DNA of 26,576 bases from a virus: IMG/VR virus record IMGVR_UViG_3300043543_000067, positions 1 through 26,576 of that record; one strand, written 5' to 3'. Shown here piece after piece: positions 22,301 to 26,576 of this stretch. The position numbers were made by a program, and so were the translations under genes. Position 1 is the stretch's first letter, and every line of letters begins with the position of its first letter. A model generated the notes under the pieces. It made no database searches. It worked only from the letters and a program-made list of their open reading frames with translations, and was not told where the DNA came from.

Positions 22301-23594
22301 CGGACTTTTCATCCTTCCAACGCCCGAGTACCCGGCAGTACCGGACACGACCATCTACGCTGCTATACGGAACACGTTAGACTCGGACATCGCCGCCGGT
22401 CTATCGAACGTCATCTGCAAGGACGGGCAAACGACGGTCACGGCGAATATCCCCTTCAATGGATTCAAGCTTACTGGCGTCGGCAATCCAACGGTACGCA
22501 GCGATGCGGCGACTCTCGGAACGGTGCAAGACGGAATGCCACCGCTCACGACGACAGGTTCGGGTACGGCATACCAGATCGCGCCTGTGCCTCCCATCCC
22601 GTCTTACGTCGCTGGCTATTCGGTCATCGTCCAGTTCCACACCGCCTGCGGCGCGAGCCCGACGCTTCAGATCAGTGGCCTTCCGAACCCGCCGAATCTC
22701 GTCAAGCGGCTCGCGGATGGCACGCTCGCCAATATCGAGGCTGGCGACATTCCAGCAAACTGGCGCTCGCGCGTAGTGCTGCTCAGTGCGACGCAGGCGC
22801 TGGTAGAGCAGACGCCATTGACCGCGGGGGACATCCCCACCTCTGCCCTCGGCAGTGGTACTGCGGATAGCACGACTTTTCTGAAAGGCGACAGAACGTG
22901 GGCTACGATTGCCGCTTCGGACATCTCCACCCCCGCCCTCGGCAGCGGAACGGCGGATAGCACGACGTTCTTGAGAGGGGATAGGACGTGGGCGACCATC
23001 AGCGGTTATAGGCTCAGCAACATCGTTCGCTATACGACTCCAGGGAGTGGCACTTACAACAAGCCGGCCAACGTGATAGCGCTGCTGATCCGCGCGATTG
23101 GTCCCGGCGGCGGTGGCGGCGCCACAGGTACCTACGTTGGCGGCGGCGGCGGTGGTAGTGGCGGGTATGGCGAGTCATTTATCACCTCGCCAGCATCGTC
23201 TTACCCATATACGGTTGGCGCGAGCGGCAGCGGCGGCGTCCCCGGCGTCAACGGAGGCAATGGAAACAATGGCGGTACAACGACTATTGCCGGCATTTCG
23301 GCTGGCGGCGGAATTGGCGGTAGAGGCGGCGACTCCAACGCCGGCGGCGGTGAAGGCGGAACAACGAGTGGAGCAGACATCAATGTGAAAGGTAGCGGTG
23401 GCAGCGGTGGTAGCAATACTGCTGGCGGTGCCGGTGGTGGTAGTGTGCTTGGTGGCGCAGGTCACGGCGCTGGTGCCGGCGGCAACAACGGCGGCAGCGG
23501 CGCGTTTGGTGGCGGCGGTGGCGGTGGTACTGGCTTCGCCTTCACAGGTGGTGCAGGTGGCGCAGGGTATATCGAAATCTGGGAGTTCATCTGA
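22284..23594 (+). CDS. Tail fibre with glycine-rich tip
   Basis: This encodes 436 residues. The start is put at ATG 22284 (GGAGACGAAG before it), overlapping the previous gene by 17 bases; the longer open frame upstream lies within that gene. Residues 1-85 (MPFNGSGLFILPTPEYPAVP, ANIPFNGFKLTGVGNPTVRSDAATLG) are a virion-anchoring head seen in many phage fibres. Residues about 188-240 hold two 30-residue repeats, GSGTADSTTFL plus GDRTWAT, starting at bases 22845 and 22935. From about 270 on, the protein is glycine-rich (GGGGSGGYG, GGGEGGT and so on) and ends GGAGYIEIWEFI. Polyglycine tips of this kind are receptor-binding adhesins in other phages. It would determine host range. Confidence 0.8.
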   Translation: MPFNGSGLFILPTPEYPAVPDTTIYAAIRNTLDSDIAAGLSNVICKDGQTTVTANIPFNGFKLTGVGNPTVRSDAATLGTVQDGMPPLTTTGSGTAYQIAPVPPIPSYVAGYSVIVQFHTACGASPTLQISGLPNPPNLVKRLADGTLANIEAGDIPANWRSRVVLLSATQALVEQTPLTAGDIPTSALGSGTADSTTFLKGDRTWATIAASDISTPALGSGTADSTTFLRGDRTWATISGYRLSNIVRYTTPGSGTYNKPANVIALLIRAIGPGGGGGATGTYVGGGGGGSGGYGESFITSPASSYPYTVGASGSGGVPGVNGGNGNNGGTTTIAGISAGGGIGGRGGDSNAGGGEGGTTSGADINVKGSGGSGGSNTAGGAGGGSVLGGAGHGAGAGGNNGGSGAFGGGGGGGTGFAFTGGAGGAGYIEIWEFI

Positions 23595-24037
23595 TGAGAG
23601 CAGCGCGAATCGAAAACGGCGTAGTTGCCGATTTGTGGGAAGTTCCGTCTCTTGATTGCTATGGCGAGCTTTACACACTCATCGAAGCACCTGAGTGGGT
23701 GCAGCTTGGTGCAACATGGGATGGCTCAACATTCGTGAACCCGCCATCTCCGCCAAAGACGGCTGAGGAAATCGTGGCTGAATTCGCGTCAAAAGTCCAA
23801 GCTCGTCTCGATACATTTGCACGTACTCGCGGCTACGATGGCATTCTCTCGGCGTGCACTTACGCGGTAAGCACGAATCCGAAGTTCGCTGCTGAAGGAC
23901 AATATTGCGTGCAGGTAAGAGATGCAACCTGGGCGAAGTGCTATGAGATTTTGAATGCCGTACAAGCTGGTGAGCGCCCAGTGCCAACGTGGGAAGAGCT
24001 TGAAGCCGAGCTTCCGGTGCTGCAATGGCCGAATTGA
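23594..24037 (+). CDS. Probable tail fibre accessory/assembly protein
   Basis: This encodes 147 residues starting MRAARIENGVVADLWEVP at the ATG that overlaps the fibre stop (TGATG). The N-terminal part (ARIENGVVADLWEV, APEWVQLGATWDGSTFVNP) has the form of phage fibre-associated proteins in which a short beta domain ends in WDGxxFxxP and is followed by a helical part. Residues 60-147 are helical (EEIVAEFASKVQARLDTFARTRGYDGILSACTY), like the DUF4376-type region next to many tail fibres. The family function is probably fibre folding or attachment, inferred from constant position after fibre genes. Confidence 0.65.
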   Translation: MRAARIENGVVADLWEVPSLDCYGELYTLIEAPEWVQLGATWDGSTFVNPPSPPKTAEEIVAEFASKVQARLDTFARTRGYDGILSACTYAVSTNPKFAAEGQYCVQVRDATWAKCYEILNAVQAGERPVPTWEELEAELPVLQWPN

Positions 24038-24360
24038 TCCTGTTCACCATCGCTTACTTGTACGCCCTCTGGTGCACCTACGTGCTCGTCATGGGGATTT
24101 ACCGGGCGCATCTGGCGAAGCGGCTTGTCGGGCTCAACAAGGTGCTGGCGCTTCCCATTGTCATCATCGGTTATGTGATGGACGTGGCGACCAATTGGAT
24201 CGTTGCGCCGCTCTTTTTCCTCGACTGGCCGCGCGAGGCGTTGGTCACGTCGCGCCTGATTCGTTACAAGCGCGAAGACCGCGGCTGGCGTTGTCGACTG
24301 GCAACATGGATTTGCGACGAACTCCTCGACCCACTCGACCCGACTGGGGATCACTGTTAA
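24025..24360 (+). CDS. Small membrane protein with two transmembrane segments
   Basis: This encodes 111 residues with two hydrophobic helices, at about 4-26 (LILFTIAYLYALWCTYVLVMGIY) and about 42-66 (LALPIVIIGYVMDVATNWIVAPLFF), then a soluble charged tail (SRLIRYKREDRGWRCRLATW). It starts inside the end of the previous gene and precedes the lysis genes. Two transmembrane helices close to a SAR endolysin make it a conceivable holin, since phages with SAR endolysins can use two-helix pinholins. However, the long polar tail and the link between the helices do not clearly fit known holins. Confidence 0.6.
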   Translation: MAELILFTIAYLYALWCTYVLVMGIYRAHLAKRLVGLNKVLALPIVIIGYVMDVATNWIVAPLFFLDWPREALVTSRLIRYKREDRGWRCRLATWICDELLDPLDPTGDHC

Positions 24361-24384
24361 TTAGATGGGAAGAAATCAATCGTC

Positions 24385-24765
24385 ATGACTAACGAGCTCG
24401 TCAATTCGGACAGCATTGCAAAAGATTCTGACGCCATTGTGCGCATCGAGCGATTGACGAGTCACGTTCAGCGTATTCGCGAGGATCAATCCGTCATCAA
24501 AGACGAAATGCGCGCGCTGCGCGATGCCGTTCAACGCATGTCCGAAGCCATCACACGCCTGGCTCTGGTTGAGGAACGACAATCTGCCGCGTCTCAAGCA
24601 ATTGAACGTGTTATGGCAGTCGTGGAAAAGCTCGATGAGCGGGTGCGTGCGCTGGAGGTTGCCGAGCCGATACAGGTTAGAGCAGCGGAATGGGTCGAAA
24701 GAGCAGTGTGGGCGGCCGCTGCCGCTGCTGCAATGTTCATTGCGGGGAAAGTTGGGTTGTTTTGA
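24385..24765 (+). CDS. Coiled-coil protein with C-terminal membrane anchor, holin-like
   Basis: This encodes 126 residues. Residues about 15-95 are a long amphipathic coiled coil (IVRIERLTSHVQRIREDQSVI and ALRDAVQRMSEAITRLALVEE). Residues about 106-126 are a single C-terminal transmembrane helix (AVWAAAAAAAMFIAGKVGLF) ending just before the stop. This arrangement of N-terminal coil and C-terminal helix is that of XhlA-type haemolysin/holin-associated proteins. It lies in the lysis region upstream of the endolysin, and its TGA overlaps an ATG. A role in lysis is likely from position. Whether it is the holin itself is uncertain. Confidence 0.6.
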   Translation: MTNELVNSDSIAKDSDAIVRIERLTSHVQRIREDQSVIKDEMRALRDAVQRMSEAITRLALVEERQSAASQAIERVMAVVEKLDERVRALEVAEPIQVRAAEWVERAVWAAAAAAAMFIAGKVGLF

Positions 24766-24776
24766 TGGGGGTTGAA

Positions 24777-25049
24777 ATGACAAAGTACCGGAAGAAACCC
24801 GTAGTGATTGAGGCAACGCGATGGTTTAAGAACGGCGACCACCCGAATGTTCGTTACTTTCGTCACCCATATGTTAGCGGCACCAGCGCTTGCAAGAAGT
24901 GTGGCACCATCATGCACGATCATGGATGGATTGACACGCTGGAAGGCGGTCACACTGTTTGCCCCGGCGACTGGATTATTACCGGCGTGCAAGGCGAGCA
25001 CTATCCATGCAAGCCAGATATTTTCGCGGCAACGTATGAAGCGGTGTAA
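24777..25049 (+). CDS. Conserved small phage protein (KYRKKPVVIEA family)
   Basis: This encodes about 90 residues beginning MTKYRKKPVVIEATRWFKNGD and ending HTVCPGDWIITGVQGEHYPCKPDIFAATYEAV. The start and end motifs (KKPVVIEAxxW and PGDWIIxGVxGExYPCKPDIFxxTY) define a very common small phage and prophage protein family of unknown function. Two CxxC-like sites (SACKKCG and the later Cys residues) might bind metal. ATG 24777 matches the family start; an in-frame ATG at 24765, overlapping the previous stop, is an alternative that adds four residues. The gene sits between lysis genes but nothing ties it to lysis. Confidence 0.75.
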   Translation: MTKYRKKPVVIEATRWFKNGDHPNVRYFRHPYVSGTSACKKCGTIMHDHGWIDTLEGGHTVCPGDWIITGVQGEHYPCKPDIFAATYEAV

Positions 25050-25105
25050 GTGGAAGCCACCGGCGCGAACGACGCGCTTGCTTTACTCACTGTGGAATAG
25101 GTGAC

Positions 25106-25639
25106 TTGCGCGCAATTGAGATGCTTGGTAACGATGCAAACCGACCTAAACCTACGCTGCGCCGAACTCTCGTCTCTGGCCTGGGTGCGTCAGCCATCGC
25201 AGTCGCCATTATCGTTGGCTTCGAGGGCTACTCTGACAAAGCCTATGACGATGGTATCGGCGTGCAGACCGTTGGTTTTGGCAGCACACGTCACCCGGAC
25301 GGCCGCCCGGTGCAGCGCGGCGACACCGTCACTCCCCAGCGCGCGGTCGTCATGCTCGCCTACGATGCCGATCAGATCGCCAGGGAGCTATCCGCCTGCA
25401 TTGGTGATGTGCCTCTATATCTCCATGAATGGGACGCCTACGTCTCGTGGGCGTATAACGTGGGTTCATCGGCGGCATGCCGCTCGACGCTGGTGCGCAA
25501 ACTCAAGCAGCAGCCACCAGACTACGAGGGCGCTTGTCGTGAGCTGCTTCGATGGACGAAGGCTGGAGGACGTGAGCTGCCTGGTCTGGTCAAGCGCAGG
25601 CAGGCCGAATACAGGCTCTGCATGGGAGATGTACCATGA
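25106..25639 (+). CDS. SAR endolysin, T4-lysozyme-type (GH24) muramidase
   Basis: This encodes 177 residues from TTG 25106, or 172 from ATG 25121; neither has an ideal ribosome binding site. The weakly hydrophobic N-terminal helix (LVSGLGASAIAVAIIVG), rich in Gly and Ala, fits a signal-anchor-release segment that takes the enzyme to the periplasm without holin passage. The catalytic triad follows with T4-lysozyme spacing: Glu in GFEGYSD (about 40), Asp in AYDDGIG (about 49) and Thr in VQTVGFGST (about 55), numbered from TTG. It cleaves the glycan bond between N-acetylmuramic acid and N-acetylglucosamine. Several Cys residues (SACIG, AACRS, GACRE, LCMG) could take part in disulfide control, as known for SAR endolysins. 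Confidence 0.9.
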   Translation: MRAIEMLGNDANRPKPTLRRTLVSGLGASAIAVAIIVGFEGYSDKAYDDGIGVQTVGFGSTRHPDGRPVQRGDTVTPQRAVVMLAYDADQIARELSACIGDVPLYLHEWDAYVSWAYNVGSSAACRSTLVRKLKQQPPDYEGACRELLRWTKAGGRELPGLVKRRQAEYRLCMGDVP

Positions 25640-26166
25640 TCCCTCTTCCCATCATCGCCGCCATCGTTGGCCTACTCGTTGGTTTTGTCGCAGGCTACGG
25701 CTTTGAGCACCGTGCGCGTGTGGCCGAAGTTGCGCAAATACGCGCCGACATCGCCCGGCGCGAAGCCGCAGCAGCCGAAGAAGCCCGCCGCCGCATTGAA
25801 GCCGCACATAAGGCCGCCAACCAGGCGCTGGCTGCGCGAGAAGCCCGCATCGCTGAGCTTGACACAATTACCAGGAGACTACGCCATGATCTCAAGACCG
25901 CAACAACTGGTCGCCCTTGCCTCCCTGCTGATGCTCGTGAGCTGCTCCACCAATCCCCCGCTTTCGGCACCAGAATGCCCGAGACCTCCGGCGGCGTTGC
26001 TACATCCCCTGCCGCCACTGCCTCCAATCCCGGCGAGCGCGCCGAATCAACCGACACAGACATTGCGGGATGGATTCTAGAAGTCGCCAGCCTCTACGAG
26101 CAATGTCGCGCCCGGATAGACGCCATCAGACGGTGGGACGAGATGACTTTTGGGAAGACTGAGTGA
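25636..26166 (+). CDS. Rz: Rz-like inner-membrane spanin
   Basis: This encodes 176 residues. It starts at an ATG overlapping the endolysin stop (ATGA). A single N-terminal transmembrane helix (PLPIIAAIVGLLVGFVAGYGF, residues about 3-22) is followed by a periplasmic coiled coil (ADIARREAAAAEEARRRIEAA) and a C-terminal part with ALAAREARIAELDTITRRLRHDL. This is the i-spanin layout. The gene for the outer-membrane partner Rz1 is nested inside it in the +1 frame. Together they fuse inner and outer membranes in the last step of lysis. It closes the rightward gene block. Confidence 0.85.
   Translation: MIPLPIIAAIVGLLVGFVAGYGFEHRARVAEVAQIRADIARREAAAAEEARRRIEAAHKAANQALAAREARIAELDTITRRLRHDLKTATTGRPCLPADARELLHQSPAFGTRMPETSGGVATSPAATASNPGERAESTDTDIAGWILEVASLYEQCRARIDAIRRWDEMTFGKTE
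25886..26080 (+). CDS. Rz1: Rz1-like outer-membrane lipoprotein spanin, nested in Rz
   Basis: This encodes 64 residues, wholly inside the Rz gene in the +1 frame. AGGAG lies about 8 bases before ATG 25886. The signal peptide MISRPQQLVALASLLMLVSC ends in a lipobox LVSC with the lipid-modified Cys at position 20. The mature part of about 45 residues is Pro-rich (CPRPPAALLHPLPPLPPIP), as usual for Rz1. It anchors in the outer membrane and binds the periplasmic end of Rz. Full nesting of Rz1 within Rz is known from lambda and many other phages. Confidence 0.88.
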   Translation: MISRPQQLVALASLLMLVSCSTNPPLSAPECPRPPAALLHPLPPLPPIPASAPNQPTQTLRDGF

Positions 26167-26199
26167 TTGTTCGTCTTGCGCCATTTCACTCGATGCGCC

Positions 26200-26219
26200 G
26201 CCCGACTTTCAAGTCAGGC
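26200..26219. terminator. Weak candidate bidirectional terminator hairpin
   Basis: GCCCGACTT and AAGTCAGGC form a 9-bp stem with one mismatch and a two-base centre between convergent genes. No clear T-run follows on either strand, so only the hairpin and the convergent setting support it. Confidence 0.25.
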
Positions 26220-26278
26220 CAGCACTTGCGAAGCAGCGCCACATCAGGCCCAGTCGGCAGGCACGCGCGCGATGATGG

Positions 26279-26440
26279 TCATAGTGTCGCTCGCCTCTCG
26301 ACCTTCTTGGCCAGCAACCACTTGTCGCCGAGGATGACGAGCGCGCGGTAATACTTCGCGGCCATCCTACACCGCGTGCGGCGGTCAGCGCCTGGCCAAT
26401 ACGTCTTACGCGCGCGGCGCGCGTGTTCGAGCAGTGTCAT
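26279..26440 (-). CDS. Small basic hypothetical protein, minus strand
   Basis: This encodes 53 residues, MTLLEHARRARKTYWPGADR followed by RTRCRMAAKYYRALVILGDKW and a basic end. A strong AAGGAGG site lies 5 bases before the ATG (26440-26438). The gene is too short to stand out by length alone, but the ribosome binding site and the gene upstream on the same strand, whose stop lies only 15 bases before this start, support it. Its stop overlaps an ATG (ATGA), but the frame that follows is only 12 codons long, so a downstream gene may have decayed. The family is not recognised. Confidence 0.6.
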   Translation of the reverse strand: MTLLEHARRARKTYWPGADRRTRCRMAAKYYRALVILGDKWLLAKKVERRATL

Positions 26441-26455
26441 GTGCCTCCTTACATT

Positions 26456-26576
26456 TCAGATGTCTTTTTCCTCTTCGACACGCCTCGCCCGCAGAGCGTC
26501 AGACCCTGCTGTGACGACCTGAGCGTGAGGCTGCGGTTCCTCGTTCTGCTTCTGCTGCGGCGCGGCTTCGGATTCC
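26456..26576 (-). CDS. C-terminal end of a minus-strand gene entering from the right edge (partial)
   Basis: The last 39 codons of an open frame are visible on the minus strand, rich in Glu, Gln, Pro and Ala (EAAPQQKQNEEPQPHAQVV) and ending RARRVEEEKDI before TGA at 26458-26456. A good ribosome binding site for the next gene follows the stop, so this is a credible operon. The acidic tail could belong to a DNA-binding or recombination protein, but too little is visible to name it. Confidence 0.5.
   Translation of the reverse strand, partial: ESEAAPQQKQNEEPQPHAQVVTAGSDALRARRVEEEKDI

Noticed and set aside
25050-25100. 16-codon GTG frame between two lysis-region genes
   Set aside because: No ribosome binding site and too short to judge; probably spacer.
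26163-26351. 62-codon plus-strand frame after the spanin genes
   Set aside because: No ribosome binding site, Ser/Arg-rich shadow sequence, and it overlaps a better minus-strand gene with AAGGAGG.

Overview
The window looks like most of the late half, plus parts of the early region, of a short-tailed (podovirus-type) phage or prophage of a Gram-negative, GC-rich proteobacterium. The morphogenesis block runs in the order terminase small subunit, terminase large subunit, portal, scaffold, capsid, adaptor, beta-propeller-like nozzle, ejection proteins, fibre, lysis. There are no tape-measure or sheath genes. The capsid and tail proteins are of the kind seen in Bcep22-like and P22-like podoviruses; this is recognition by eye, not a database search. 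A Gram-negative host follows from the SAR endolysin and the nested Rz/Rz1 spanin pair. No integrase, repressor, tRNA or CRISPR array was seen, so lifestyle cannot be decided from this window.

Layout. Positions 1-3101 hold a leftward (minus-strand) operon under a near-perfect sigma70 promoter at 3150-3177: three small hypothetical genes, then three tandem paralogues built from an 11-residue beta-helix-like repeat, the last running off the left edge. Positions 3102-3714 are an AT-rich intergenic region with five tandem 11-bp repeats, a DnaA-box-like site and several inverted repeats. It is a candidate replication origin or control region, and it lies upstream of a rightward Toprim primase-like gene (3715-4746). 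Positions about 4750-6030 are a scar-like mosaic: an IS481-type transposase fragment, a small AT-rich gene with its own promoter, a fragment of an Asp-box (BNR/sialidase-like) protein, and GC-only palindromes.

Positions 6034-13548 are DNA packaging and head genes, closed by a strong intrinsic terminator (13556-13593). Positions 13619-19478 encode the adaptor and tail hub, a GNAT acetyltransferase and two ejection-type proteins. Positions 19481-24037 encode a very large internal-virion-type protein, a glycine-rich tail fibre and a probable fibre accessory protein. Positions 24025-26166 are the lysis region. At the right edge two further minus-strand genes converge on the lysis genes.

The late genes are packed tightly, mostly with 1-17 base overlaps or short gaps, so they are probably co-transcribed and translationally coupled. 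The most striking single observation is at 17885-17887. A TAA stop stands exactly where a peptidase S74 (intramolecular chaperone) domain should have its cleavage-site serine, and the rest of that domain is intact and in frame downstream.
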